From CAZIOH01 sp964540815 (GTDB lineage Bacteria; Myxococcota_A; Polyangia; Fen-1088): 64,000 nucleotides of DNA. Shown here piece after piece: positions 39,092 to 47,986 of this stretch (the stretch's first letter is position 1; each line of letters opens with the position of its first letter). The position numbers were made by a program, and so were the translations under genes. The DNA is taken from positions 69,215 through 133,214 of the forward strand of contig CAZIOH010000004.1 in assembly GCA_964540815.1 (NCBI GenBank), read 5' to 3'. The notes beneath the pieces were generated by a model. It did not search any database and was not told the origin of the DNA. It saw only the letters and a program-made list of their open reading frames with translations.

Positions 39092-40226
39092 AGTCCAAGG
39101 GAACGACGAAGTGAATGCAGATGTGAACCACGATGAAATTGACGCCGCCATGCAGGCGGCGTGGGAAGCGCTCGAGGTCGGGAACGTGCAGAAGGCGCGC
39201 ACCGCCGCGGGGGAGATCCTGGCGCACTGGCCGGTGGCGGCCGCCGAGATCGCGATGCTGCAGGCGGCCTGTGATCGGGAGGAGGGCCACTTCGAATCGG
39301 CCCTGGCTCGCCTGGCCGAAGCCGCGAAGTCCGATCCCGAATGGGCCACGCCCGAGCTCTGGATGGCCGAGATCCTGAGCGAGTCGCCCGAGGGGCAGGC
39401 CGAGGCCCTGCGCCACGCCAAGCGCGCGGTGGATCTGGCCGAGGAGGAGGACGAGTTCCTCGGGGCCCTCGGGTGCAAGGCCGCCATCGAGCTCGAGCTC
39501 GGGCGGCTGGCGGAAGCCCGCAAGACCCTCGCCGAGCTCCCCCCGGCCGAGGTTCCCCTGGCGGATCCTGTCGTGGCGCTCGAGTTCGTGCACCTGCTGA
39601 TCGAGGCCGAGGCGCCCGCCGAGGCGCGCGCTCGGCTCGGCGTCCTCACGGAGAACCACCCTGCCTACGCGGACGCGTGGTACCTGCGCGGCGTGCTGGC
39701 GGACATGGAGGGCGACGGCGACACGCGAACGACGTCGTGGGTCAAGACCCGGGAGCTCGATCTCGCCGAGATTGACGCCGAGGGCGGGGCAGGGGACGGG
39801 CAAGGCCACGAGGGTGAGGGTGAAGGTGAGGGCCAAGGACCCACCGAGGGGCACACGCACGACGAGGACTGCGTCCACCTCACCGAGGCCGAGCTGGCGG
39901 AGGTGGCGGAGGAGACCCTCGCCACCATGCCCGAGGAGCTGCGCGGCCGGCTGGCGGGGATTCCGATCCTGGTGGCCGACATCCCGGCCGCCGTCGACGT
40001 GCAGGGAGGGACCGATCCCCGGGCCCTCGGTCTGTTTCACGGGGCGACCCATGCCGAGAGCGGCGCCGATCCCGCGCTGACGCAGATCCTGCTCTTCCGG
40101 AAGAACATCGAGCGGGTCGCCCACGACCGGGAATCGGTCCGGGACGAGGTGCGCACCACCTTGCTCCACGAGGCCGGCCACTTCTTCGGCCTGGACGAGG
40201 CCGCCCTCGAGCGCCTGGGGATCTGA
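39084..40226 (+). CDS. TPR protein with C-terminal zincin metallopeptidase motif
   Basis: 380 residues, overlapping the ureohydrolase stop by eight bases. Residues 15-210 are TPR-like helices (AWEALEVGNVQKARTAAGEI, FESALARLAEAAKSDPEW, NHPAYADAWYLRGVLADMEG). An acidic Gly/Glu linker follows with GHTHDEDCVH, a possible extra metal site. The last 120 residues match the minimal zincin family PF06262: LFHGATHAESGADPALTQIL, RTTLLHEAGHFFGLDEAALE with the HExxHxxGxxE zinc motif, ending in RLGI. No signal peptide, so cytoplasmic. Protease activity is inferred from family. Confidence 0.85.
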   Translation: MSEVQGNDEVNADVNHDEIDAAMQAAWEALEVGNVQKARTAAGEILAHWPVAAAEIAMLQAACDREEGHFESALARLAEAAKSDPEWATPELWMAEILSESPEGQAEALRHAKRAVDLAEEEDEFLGALGCKAAIELELGRLAEARKTLAELPPAEVPLADPVVALEFVHLLIEAEAPAEARARLGVLTENHPAYADAWYLRGVLADMEGDGDTRTTSWVKTRELDLAEIDAEGGAGDGQGHEGEGEGEGQGPTEGHTHDEDCVHLTEAELAEVAEETLATMPEELRGRLAGIPILVADIPAAVDVQGGTDPRALGLFHGATHAESGADPALTQILLFRKNIERVAHDRESVRDEVRTTLLHEAGHFFGLDEAALERLGI

Positions 40227-40393
40227 GGAGGACGACGAGACCGGGTCCGGGTCCGAGTCCGTGCGAGCTCGTGTTCGTCGGGCGACCGGCGACTTGCGGG
40301 GAGCGGGTCGCGATCCGGACACGCTGGTTGCCCCCCTCGAACTCGAACACGGACACGCTCGCCCTCCGGATCCGCCCCCGGGATCCTTGACCC

Positions 40394-40422
40394 TTGACAA
40401 GGGGGGGTGGGATCTTCATGAT
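40394..40422 (+). promoter_or_regulatory. Probable sigma-70 promoter of rpsT
   Basis: Consensus TTGACA (40394-40399), 17-base spacer, then CATGAT (40417-40422), ending 38 bases before the rpsT start. Degenerate CGGGTCCGAGTCCGTG / GAACACGGACACG strings occupy the gap upstream (40240-40370). Confidence 0.5.
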
Positions 40423-40460
40423 GCCCGGCTCCGAAGAACGCCCCAAGGAGACAAGCTCGA

Positions 40461-40724
40461 GTGGCAAACATCAAGTCATCGCAGAAGAAAAATCGCCAGC
40501 GGATCACGCGCGAGGCGCGCAACCAGTCCCGCAAGAGCGCGATGCGCACGGCGGTGAAGAAGGTCCGCGCGGCCATCGGCAAGAAGGACGCGACCGCCGC
40601 GACCAGCGCGCTCGGCGCCGCCATCGTGCAGCTCGATCGCGCGGCCTCGCGCGGGACGGTCAAGCGCGGCACCGCCTCGCGGTCGGTCTCGCGGCTGGTC
40701 CTCGCCGTCAACAAGCTCAAGTAG
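40461..40724 (+). CDS. rpsT: 30S ribosomal protein S20
   Basis: 87 residues of a normal S20: ANIKSSQKKNRQRITREARN, RKSAMRTAVKKVRAAIGKKD and the C-terminal SRLVLAVNKLK. It starts at GTG 40461, with AAGGAGA at 40444-40450 upstream. S20 binds 16S rRNA and is made from a single-gene transcript in most bacteria, as here: promoter upstream and hairpin downstream. holA is convergent beyond it. Confidence 0.97.
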   Translation: MANIKSSQKKNRQRITREARNQSRKSAMRTAVKKVRAAIGKKDATAATSALGAAIVQLDRAASRGTVKRGTASRSVSRLVLAVNKLK

Positions 40725-40730
40725 CTCCCA

Positions 40731-40748
40731 CCGCCGCTCGCTCGGCGG
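40731..40748 (+). terminator. Hairpin downstream of rpsT
   Basis: CCGCCG-CTCGCT-CGGCGG, a perfect 6-bp stem seven bases after the rpsT stop, between convergent rpsT and holA. No T-run, so the role is inferred from position. Confidence 0.45.
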
Positions 40749-40786
40749 ATGCGCCAGCCCGGAGCGGGCGTGCCCGTGTTCAGTGT

Positions 40787-41854
40787 TCAGCGCGTTGCCG
40801 CCCCGGGCGCGCGGGCGCTCTTGCCCCGCGCGCCGAGCGCGATGTCCTGGACCAGGCGCGACAGCAGGATTTCCCCGTCAATCTTGGACGACTTGAGCGC
40901 CCGGTCGGCCTGGAAGAGCCGCTCGAGGCCCCTGGCCAGGACCGGCTGGCTCATGCGCCGCGCGGGTCCAATCACGTCGTCGACGAAGAACGGCGGGACC
41001 CCCACCGCGCCCGCGATCTGGTCGCGCGGCATCCCCGACTCGAGCAGGGCCTTGGCCTTCCAGATCTGTCGCAGCTGGCGGGCGAGCATGAACTGCACCC
41101 GCAGGGGGGGCTCGCGGTTGCGGAACATGTTGGACAGGACGACGAGGGCGCCGGTGACCTCGCCCTCCGCGATGGCCCGGGTGAGCTCGAAGACGCTGCG
41201 CTGCCGGGTCTCGGCGATCAGGGTCTCGACGTCGTCGAGGGTGACGGGCTGCTCCGGGCCCACGAACAGGGACAGCTGCTCGAGCGCCTGCGACAGCGGT
41301 CCGAGCTCGGGGCCCGCCAGCGCCGCCAGGGCCGCGGCGGCGTCGGGGCGAAGGGCGATCCGACGCCGCTGGGCCTCGGCGCCCAGCCAGGCCGCGAGCT
41401 CGCGGTCGCGCAGAGGCAAGAACTCGTGCAGGTATCCCGCCTTCTTCAGGGCCTGGAACGCCTTGAACCGAACGTCCACCTTGTCGCCCACCAGGACCAG
41501 GCAGGCCTGCGGGTTCGGGTCCTTGATGTAGGGCACGAGCGGCGCGAGGGCGTCGGCCTTGACGCCGTCGATGCCCTTCGCCACGACCAGCCGCATAGGG
41601 GACATCATGGGCAGCGTCTTGGCGGTCCCGACCACGCTGCCGAGATCACTCTCCCGCAGGTCGAAGCTGTCGAGGTTGAAGCTGGCGAAGGCCGCCGGGA
41701 TCCGGGCCACGACCGCCTGGCGCACCGCCTGCAGCGCCCGGTCGACCAGGAACCGCTCCGCGCCGTGAAAGCAATAGATGGGGGCGAGCGCGCCCTCCGC
41801 GATGGCCGCGATCGGATCGGGACGGGGGCCGCTTCCTCGCGCGACGAATGCCAT
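40787..41854 (-). CDS. holA: DNA polymerase III subunit delta
   Basis: 355 residues from ATG 41854 (a GTG five codons earlier is possible). The clamp-loader delta fold shows IYCFHGAERFLVDRALQAVR, SFNLDSFDLRESDLGSVVGT, a degenerate P-loop as usual, PYIKDPNPQACLVLVGDKVD, LAALAGPELGPLSQALEQLS then VTLDDVETLI, and domain III RVQFMLARQLRQIWKAKALL. Delta opens the sliding clamp during loading. Faces away from the DUF486 gene; 23 bases hold both starts. Confidence 0.92.
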   Translation of the reverse strand: MAFVARGSGPRPDPIAAIAEGALAPIYCFHGAERFLVDRALQAVRQAVVARIPAAFASFNLDSFDLRESDLGSVVGTAKTLPMMSPMRLVVAKGIDGVKADALAPLVPYIKDPNPQACLVLVGDKVDVRFKAFQALKKAGYLHEFLPLRDRELAAWLGAEAQRRRIALRPDAAAALAALAGPELGPLSQALEQLSLFVGPEQPVTLDDVETLIAETRQRSVFELTRAIAEGEVTGALVVLSNMFRNREPPLRVQFMLARQLRQIWKAKALLESGMPRDQIAGAVGVPPFFVDDVIGPARRMSQPVLARGLERLFQADRALKSSKIDGEILLSRLVQDIALGARGKSARAPGAATR

Positions 41855-41877
41855 CCGGGTGTTGTACACCTTGCACC

Positions 41878-42213
41878 ATGGACGGTCGTCTGAAAACGGT
41901 GCTCTTGCTCTTCGGATCGAACATGTTCATGACCGTCGCATGGTATGGCCACCTGCGGTTCAAGAGCGCGCCGCTCTGGCTCGCGATCCTGGTGAGCTGG
42001 GGGATCGCCCTGTTCGAATATTGCCTGCAGGTGCCGGCCAACCGCATCGGGTACCGGGCGCTGTCGGCGTACCAGCTCAAGATCCTGCAAGAGAGCATCA
42101 CGCTCGTGGTGTTCATCGCCTTCGCGGCGCTGTGGCTCGGAGAGGGGATGAAGTGGAAGTATCTGGCGTCCCTCGGCCTCATCTTCGCGGCCGTCGTGGT
42201 CGCGTTTCGGTGA
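41878..42213 (+). CDS. DUF486 family small membrane protein
   Basis: 111 residues with four membrane helices and the strongly conserved DUF486 block: LLLFGSNMFMTVAWYGHLRF, LVSWGIALFEYCLQVPANRI, YQLKILQESITLVVFIAFAA then LGEGMKWKYL. DUF486 proteins are drug/metabolite-exporter-like short membrane proteins with no proven substrate. The mutY GTG overlaps the stop by four bases. Confidence 0.93.
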   Translation: MDGRLKTVLLLFGSNMFMTVAWYGHLRFKSAPLWLAILVSWGIALFEYCLQVPANRIGYRALSAYQLKILQESITLVVFIAFAALWLGEGMKWKYLASLGLIFAAVVVAFR

Positions 42214-43415
42214 CCCCTCCGGCCCCCAAAAGGGCGCCGGCGGCGGTGGCGGCGCCGCGCCGGCTGCGCGCGGCCGGACCGGCGGCGGCGGTGTCGGCGG
42301 CGCTCCTCGGCTGGTACGGGCGCGCGCAGCGGGATCTGCCCTGGCGCCGGGAGCCGTCGCCCTACAAGACGCTGGTGTCCGAGCTCATGCTGCAGCAGAC
42401 GGGCGTGTCGGTGGTGATCCCGTACTTTCATCGCTGGCTCGCACGCTTCCCCGATCTCGCGACGCTGGCCGCCGCCCCCGAGGGCGAGGTCACCGCCGCC
42501 TGGTCCGGGCTCGGGTATTACGCCCGGGCCCGGAACCTCCAGCGCGCGGCGCGCGCCGTGGTCGCCGAGCACGGCGGGGTCCTGCCGTCGGACGAAGCGG
42601 CGCTGCGGGCGCTCCCCGGGGTGGGCCCGTACACCGCGGCCGCCATCGCCGCCATCGCCTTCGGGCGGCGGGCCTTCGCGCTCGATGGAAACGCGGTCCG
42701 GGTGGTGGCGCGGCTGTGCGGCGTCGAGGCCCCGGTGAACACGCCCGACATGCGCGCGCGCCTGGCGGCGGCCGGCCTCGCCTGGGTCCCGTCCCGGGGC
42801 AGCGGCGACTTCGTCCAGGCCGTCATGGAGCTCGGCGCGATGGTGTGTCGCCCGAGGACGCCCGACTGCGGCGGCTGTCCGGTCGCGCACCTGTGCCACG
42901 CCGCCCGTCGCGGGCGAGCGGAGGCCATACCCGTGAAGACGGCGCGGGCCCCGAGGGTGGGGGTGCGCTGGGCCGCGCTGCGAGCCTGGTCGCGCGGGGA
43001 TGTGGCCCTCGGGCTGCGCACGACCGGGCTCCTGGCGGGCACCTTCCTGCCGCCCGTGGTCGCGGTGCCCGCGGAGGGTGCGCGGCAAGACGTCGACGTC
43101 GACGACGACGACGATGACGATGACGATGGCCTTGGCGCGGGGGTGGGAGCGGGCGCGGGGCGGGTCGCCGGCACCCCGGCCACGCCAGCGTGGGGGGCGC
43201 TGCTCGCCGCGCCGCACGCGCCGGCGCCGAGGTTCGTGGCCACGATCCGGCATGTGCTCACCCACCGCGACCTCACCGTCGATCTGTTCGAATGCGAGGT
43301 GGCCAGGCGCTCGGTGCTCGGCGGGGCGCCACCGGGCGGATGGCGCTGGGTCAGTCCCCTGGACGCAGGTGGGCTGGCGCTGTCGTCCCTCGGGCGCAAG
43401 CTCCTCGCGCGCTGA
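42210..43415 (+). CDS. mutY: A/G-specific adenine DNA glycosylase
   Basis: 401 residues from GTG 42210, coupled to the DUF486 gene. Landmarks: LPWRREPSPYKTLVSELMLQ with QTGVS, the helix-hairpin-helix LPGVGPYTAAAIAAIAFG, catalytic Asp region ALDGNAVRVVARL, and the iron-sulfur loop CRPRTPDCGGCPVAHLC, with Cys spaced 6-2-5. MutY removes adenine mispaired with 8-oxoguanine. The C-terminal NUDIX-like domain follows with FVATIRHVLTHRDLTVDLFE. A run of 13 residues of almost pure Asp (294-306) encoded by GAC/GAT triplets sits in the linker, and the usual LQQTQV reads LQQTGV. Confidence 0.93.
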   Translation: MTPPAPKRAPAAVAAPRRLRAAGPAAAVSAALLGWYGRAQRDLPWRREPSPYKTLVSELMLQQTGVSVVIPYFHRWLARFPDLATLAAAPEGEVTAAWSGLGYYARARNLQRAARAVVAEHGGVLPSDEAALRALPGVGPYTAAAIAAIAFGRRAFALDGNAVRVVARLCGVEAPVNTPDMRARLAAAGLAWVPSRGSGDFVQAVMELGAMVCRPRTPDCGGCPVAHLCHAARRGRAEAIPVKTARAPRVGVRWAALRAWSRGDVALGLRTTGLLAGTFLPPVVAVPAEGARQDVDVDDDDDDDDDGLGAGVGAGAGRVAGTPATPAWGALLAAPHAPAPRFVATIRHVLTHRDLTVDLFECEVARRSVLGGAPPGGWRWVSPLDAGGLALSSLGRKLLAR

Positions 43416-43486
43416 CCGAGGCCCGGCTGGTCGGGCGCTGGCGGCAAAAGAAAGACAGCGCGGCCGATTCGCCGTAGAAAGCTGGC

Positions 43487-45886
43487 ATGCGCCGGTCTCC
43501 CTCTCGCTGCCAGCTGCTCCTCGTCGCCGGATCGCTGGCCGGATGCGCCTTCGCCCGTTCGCAGGGCCTCACGCCGACCACCGGGATCCCCGCCGCCGAG
43601 GTTCCGGCGCGGGGCTCGGGCGCGGCCTCCGGCGGGTCCTCGGGGGCGGTCGGGCCCGAGCGCGATGCCTCGGCGACCGGGGCCGCGCCGCCGGGGGCGG
43701 CCGGCGGCCCGGCGAAACCTGCGGGCTCGCGGGCCGGGGCTCTGACGCCGGACTCGGCGATCCTCGGGCGCGAAGGCCGCGGGGCCGAGGCCGACTTCGA
43801 GGCCGCCCGGATCCACTTCGACCGTGGTGAAACTGCGTCCGCTCGCGCGGCGCTCGAGAGCTTCGTCAAGCTCCACCCCGAGCACCCGAGCCGGGTCTTC
43901 GCCGATCTGATGCTGGCCCGCCTGGCCCTCCAGCGCGCAGAGCCGAAGGAGGCCCGCCGCATCCTCGAGCCGTGGGTCGGAGAGGGGAGCGCCCAGGCGC
44001 CGGGTGGAGCGGGTCGTGCGTCGTCCTCGGCGTCGTCCTCGGCTTCTTCTTCGGCGTCGTCCTCGGCGTCTTCCGGGGCGGGGGCCGCCGCGGCCGGGAC
44101 CCCGCCGCCCGGCGTGCTCGCCGCGGGGGCGAGCCCACGCGCCGCGGCCACGTACTACCTCGGCCTCGCCGAGGTTCGCCTCGGCAACCTCGACCGCGGG
44201 CGGGAGCTCTTGCTGCCGTTCCTGCCGAGGAGCGGGTCCGAGGTGGATCCCGCCGACGAGGCTGGAATCGAGCTGCGCGGCGCGCTGGCCGAGGCCGTCG
44301 CACCCCAGGACCCGGCGGGGGCGCTCGAGCTGTGGGGCGCCTACTTTCGCGTGGGCCGGGATTGCGAGAAGGCCTGGGCCCGCAAGCGCGCCACCGAGAT
44401 AGCCGCGCAGGTCAACCCCGAGGGGGCCTGGCGGGCGTACGGGGCGGCCTCTCCTGGCGGGCTCGCGCGCGCCACTCTCGGCAGCAAGGCGGCGCTCTAC
44501 TTGCGGGGCCGCGGTGATCCCACGGGGGCCATGTTCGTCGAGTCGGAGACCAACGCCGCCCGCCATGCCCTCGGCTTCGACAGCGCGGTGTCGCGGGTGG
44601 GGCCGGGCGATCCCAACCGCATCGGCCTCGCGATCCCGCTGTCGGGGAAGTTCCAGGTGGTGGGCGAGGCCGCCTTGCGGGCCGCCATGCTGGCCGGGGG
44701 CGCCCCCGCGCGCGGCCCCGCGGGTGGCGCGGCCGGGGCGGGGGCGCCCGCGACGCCTCCGGGGGCGAATGCCCTCGCCGCCGGCACCCAGGCCGGGGGG
44801 CCCGCGGGGACCGGACCCGTGCAGCTCATCGTGCGCGACACCGGCACCGATCCCGAGCGCGCGGCGCGCAGCGTGACCGAGCTGTCGCACGCCGAGGCGG
44901 TGATCGGGGTGATCGCGGCCGCCGGAGCCGCCGGCGGGGCCAAGATCGGCTCGGGGGCCGTCGCCCAGGCCTCCGAGGACGGCATTCCGCTGCTCGCGCT
45001 CGACGATGCCCCCCCGGGGGCCCTCACCTCGGCCTTCCAGATGATTCACGCGCCCGATGCCCGCGCGCGGAGCCTCGCCAGCCAGGCGCTGCGCCTCGGG
45101 GTCAAGACCTTCGCGCTGCTCGGCCCCGATCACGCCGCGAGTCGCAAATTGCGAGAGGCGTTCCGCAAGGCGGTGGTGGAGGGCGGGGGCACGGTGGTGG
45201 TCGAGGCGACCTACGTCCCGGGGGCCACGTCCTTCGCCCCGGCGGTGGCCCAGCTCAAGCGCGCGCGCTTCGAGGCGGTGTTCGTGCCGGACGCGGCGGA
45301 GCGCATCGCGCTCATCGCGCCTGCCCTGGCCGTGGCGGATCTGTGGCCACAGCCCTGGGTCAAGCCCGCGCCCGGAGCGGCGCGTGCGCCATCGAGGCGC
45401 GCCACGCGCGCCGCCCGGCGTCGGACCCGCGAGCCGGGTGCCCAGCCGGGCCAAGGCGATGGCGACGACGCGGAGGCGGCCGTGCCCGTGCTCCTCCTGT
45501 CGACGGCGAACGATCTCTCCGGCAAGTTGCTGGAGCAGGCCGGCCGCTATGTCCAGGGGGCATTGCTGTGCCCGGGCTTCTTCGCGGCGGTCGGCAACCC
45601 GGCCGCCCGGTCCTTCGCCGAGGCGTACCGGCTGGCCTACGGCCGCGATCCCCACGCCGTGGAGGCGTACGCCTACGACGCCGTCGCCGCCTTTCGCGCG
45701 ATGGCGCAGCGTGGGGCCCGCACCCGGGCCGACGTGATCCGGGCGCTCGGCGCCAAGGACGGCAGGCCTCTGCTCGGCGGGCTCACCGGCAACCTCACCT
45801 TCGGTCCCGACCACGGCCGGGTCGACGAGCCCATCGTGTACGTGGTCGACGGCGCCGACATTCGGCCCCTGGAGCCGCCCCGCTGA
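43487..45886 (+). CDS. LpoA-like/branched-chain substrate-binding lipoprotein with TPR domain
   Basis: 799 residues. The lipobox is in VAGSLAGCAFARS near residue 20, giving an outer- or periplasm-facing lipoprotein. A Gly/Ala/Pro linker precedes TPR-like helices at ~100-170. From residue ~380 the periplasmic binding-protein fold is visible: NRIGLAIPLSGKFQVVGEAA, IVRDTGTDPERAARSVTELS, AVIGVIAAAG, PLLALDD, FALLGPDHAASRKLREAFRK, VEAYAYDAVAAFRAMAQ. This order matches penicillin-binding protein activators (LpoA type), which stimulate peptidoglycan synthases. Four 12-nt tandem units (44021-44068) encode SSSA repeats in the linker. Confidence 0.8.
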   Translation: MRRSPSRCQLLLVAGSLAGCAFARSQGLTPTTGIPAAEVPARGSGAASGGSSGAVGPERDASATGAAPPGAAGGPAKPAGSRAGALTPDSAILGREGRGAEADFEAARIHFDRGETASARAALESFVKLHPEHPSRVFADLMLARLALQRAEPKEARRILEPWVGEGSAQAPGGAGRASSSASSSASSSASSSASSGAGAAAAGTPPPGVLAAGASPRAAATYYLGLAEVRLGNLDRGRELLLPFLPRSGSEVDPADEAGIELRGALAEAVAPQDPAGALELWGAYFRVGRDCEKAWARKRATEIAAQVNPEGAWRAYGAASPGGLARATLGSKAALYLRGRGDPTGAMFVESETNAARHALGFDSAVSRVGPGDPNRIGLAIPLSGKFQVVGEAALRAAMLAGGAPARGPAGGAAGAGAPATPPGANALAAGTQAGGPAGTGPVQLIVRDTGTDPERAARSVTELSHAEAVIGVIAAAGAAGGAKIGSGAVAQASEDGIPLLALDDAPPGALTSAFQMIHAPDARARSLASQALRLGVKTFALLGPDHAASRKLREAFRKAVVEGGGTVVVEATYVPGATSFAPAVAQLKRARFEAVFVPDAAERIALIAPALAVADLWPQPWVKPAPGAARAPSRRATRAARRRTREPGAQPGQGDGDDAEAAVPVLLLSTANDLSGKLLEQAGRYVQGALLCPGFFAAVGNPAARSFAEAYRLAYGRDPHAVEAYAYDAVAAFRAMAQRGARTRADVIRALGAKDGRPLLGGLTGNLTFGPDHGRVDEPIVYVVDGADIRPLEPPR
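44021..44068 (+). repeat. Four 12-nt tandem units coding Ser-Ser-Ser-Ala
   Basis: Units of TCGTCCTCGGCG with few changes, inside the linker of the LpoA-like lipoprotein gene. Units 2 and 3 differ by T substitutions at third or first positions, keeping the protein repeat. Confidence 0.8.
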
Positions 45887-46000
45887 TCGGGTGAGCTTCC
45901 GACGCGGCCGGCGTCGCGGGCGTGACGCGCGGGCTCGCGCCCTTGGACTTGCGTCCGCGCGAGATTTGCCCCATACAAGGCGCCCGGAGGTCCCCTCGAC

Positions 46001-47086
46001 ATGTCCCGTATTCCCGTTGCCGTGGTTGGCGCGACCGGCCTCGCCGGTCAGCAGTTCCTCGCGTCCCTCGCCGCGCACCCGATGTTCGAGGTCCGCAAGC
46101 TGGCGGCCTCCAGCCGCTCGGCCGGCAAGCCCTACGCGCAGGCGATTCGCAACGAGCAGGGGGCCTCGCGCTGGTTCTGCAGCGAGCCGTTGGCGCCGGA
46201 GTTCGCGGCGCTCACGGTGGAGGACTCGGCGACCATGACCAGCGATGGCCTCGCGCTCTGCTTCTCCGCGGTAGAGGCGGACGTGGCCCGCGAGATGGAG
46301 CCCCGCTTCGCGAAGGACATCGCCGTCATCTCCACCGCCAGCGCCTTCCGCTACGAGGACGACGTGCCGGTCTTTCTGCCGGGCGTCAACTGGGATCACG
46401 CGGCGCTGATCGACATCCAGCGCAAGAACCGCGGCTGGAAGGGGTTCATCAGCCCGGGCCCGAACTGCACCACGGTGGGCCTCGCCATGACCCTGCGCCC
46501 GCTCGACGTGGCCTTCGGGGTGGGCAAGGTGATCATGACCTCGATGCAGGCGCTCTCGGGCGCCGGCCGCAGCCCGGGCGTCTCGGCCATGGACATCCTC
46601 GACAACATCGTGCCCTACATCCCCAAGGAAGAGGAGAAGGTCGAGAAGGAGACCCTCAAGATCCTGGGCAAGGTCGGGCCCAAGGGGGTGGTGCCGGCCG
46701 GCCTGCGGGTCTCCTGCACCTGCACCCGGGTCAACGTGCTCGAGGGTCACACCGAGTCGGTGTTCGTCGAGCTGCTGCGCAAGGCCTCGCTCGCCGACGT
46801 GAAGGCGGCCTGGCGCGAGCTCGGCTCGGATCTGCGGACCCTCGGGCTTCCCTCCGCACCCGAGCACCTGGTGTCGTACACCGAGGATCCGTTCCGTCCA
46901 CAGGTGCGCCTCGATCGCGACGCCGAGGGCGGGATGTCCACGGTGGTCGGTCGTCTGCGCGAGGACACCGTCCTCGGCGGGGTCAAGTACATGCTGGTCT
47001 CGCACAACACCCGGATGGGCGCCGCCAAGGGCGCGATCCTGGTGGCGGAGTACCTGGCCAAGAAGGGCTACATCCCCGGAGCCTGA
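46001..47086 (+). CDS. asd: Aspartate-semialdehyde dehydrogenase
   Basis: 361 residues. N-terminal NADP-binding VAVVGATGLAGQQFLASLAA; catalytic Cys in SPGPNCTTVGLAMTL near residue 155; GVSAMDILDNIVPYIPKEEE; and RVSCTCTRVNVLEGHTESVF. The catalytic-Cys context and insertions are those of the archaeal/fungal-type ASADH rather than the E. coli type. It reduces aspartyl phosphate in the pathway to lysine, methionine, threonine and diaminopimelate. Its last 19 bases overlap the end of the convergent amidohydrolase gene. Confidence 0.94.
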   Translation: MSRIPVAVVGATGLAGQQFLASLAAHPMFEVRKLAASSRSAGKPYAQAIRNEQGASRWFCSEPLAPEFAALTVEDSATMTSDGLALCFSAVEADVAREMEPRFAKDIAVISTASAFRYEDDVPVFLPGVNWDHAALIDIQRKNRGWKGFISPGPNCTTVGLAMTLRPLDVAFGVGKVIMTSMQALSGAGRSPGVSAMDILDNIVPYIPKEEEKVEKETLKILGKVGPKGVVPAGLRVSCTCTRVNVLEGHTESVFVELLRKASLADVKAAWRELGSDLRTLGLPSAPEHLVSYTEDPFRPQVRLDRDAEGGMSTVVGRLREDTVLGGVKYMLVSHNTRMGAAKGAILVAEYLAKKGYIPGA

Positions 47087-47952
47087 GGCCCGGGCACGAA
47101 GGTGGAGAGCCTGGTGACGAGGGCGGCGAGGTGGCGCGCGAGCTGGCGAAAGCCCTCCTCGCGCGGCACGAAGGAGCCCTCGTCCATGTACAGATCGCGC
47201 CGCAGCTCGATCTGGATGGCGTGAATGCCTTCCGCCGGGCGACCGTGGTGGCTGGTGATGAACCCGCCCCGGTAGGGATCGTTGAAGGTCACCTTGTAGC
47301 TGGCGGCCTCGAAGTGGGCGCCCACCAGGGCCGAGAGCTCGGGCGCGCAGCTGGTCCCGTCTCGGTCGCCCGGGACCACGGCGGCACGCTCGCGCGCCGG
47401 ATCCTTGTGGCCTTGTCGACCGACCGACGGCATCGAGTGCCCGTCGACCAGGATGGCGTACCCGAACCGTGCTCGGGCGCGCTCGAGCGCGGCTCCGAGG
47501 GCCGCGTAGTAGGCCGCGTGCATCTGGCGCCGGGCCTCCCATTCCGCGAGGGCGAGCGGCCGCCGCAACGCCGGGCTTCCAGTGGTGGTCACGGTCCAGA
47601 TGAATCCCCGCCCGTCCGCGTTGGCGGGGGCCGGATGCTCGGGCACCGCTCGGGCCGAGACGTCGTCGGGGTGGCGGTTCATGTCGCAGACGAAGCGGGA
47701 GTAGCGCGCGACCACGAACGGGATCGCCGGGGACAGCCGGTGCACGGCCGGATCGCCCGGCGGCCGCTCGCTCACGCCGTAGAGGCGATCGACCATCAGG
47801 TCCGCGTCACAGCGCACGTCCATCTCCGGATCGAGCGCGTCCTCGAAGCCGGCGATCTCGACGCCCGCATGGGGGACGCTGAGCACGAGGGGCGTCGTCA
47901 CCTCGGCTGGCACGTGGCTGCGAAAGGTGCTGGTGGGCGCGGGGAAGTGCAT
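47068..47952 (-). CDS. N-formylglutamate amidohydrolase family protein
   Basis: 294 residues from ATG 47952. Family marks are VLSVPHAGVEIAGFEDALD, DADLMVDRLYGVSERPPGDP, RYSRFVCDMNRHPDDVS, YAILVDGHSMPSVGRQGH and ALQIELRR-type IHAIQIELRRDLYMDEGSF. N-formylglutamate amidohydrolase frees glutamate from formylglutamate at the end of one histidine-degradation route. No other hut gene is in the window. Lies 34 bases after the Ig/barrel gene, probably cotranscribed; its stop overlaps asd on the other strand. Confidence 0.88.
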   Translation of the reverse strand: MHFPAPTSTFRSHVPAEVTTPLVLSVPHAGVEIAGFEDALDPEMDVRCDADLMVDRLYGVSERPPGDPAVHRLSPAIPFVVARYSRFVCDMNRHPDDVSARAVPEHPAPANADGRGFIWTVTTTGSPALRRPLALAEWEARRQMHAAYYAALGAALERARARFGYAILVDGHSMPSVGRQGHKDPARERAAVVPGDRDGTSCAPELSALVGAHFEAASYKVTFNDPYRGGFITSHHGRPAEGIHAIQIELRRDLYMDEGSFVPREEGFRQLARHLAALVTRLSTFVPGPQAPGM

Positions 47953-47986
47953 CGTCGGAGGCCTCGGGGGTTCTGGGTGGTCGGGG

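Noticed and set aside
36278..39649. 1123-codon minus-strand open frame
   Set aside because: Antisense of the FHA regulator and ureohydrolase, without recognisable motifs.
42518..47542. 1674-codon minus-strand open frame
   Set aside because: It runs opposite to mutY, the LpoA-like gene and asd, each with clear family motifs; its translation is Arg/Gly/Pro-rich low complexity typical of GC-rich antisense.
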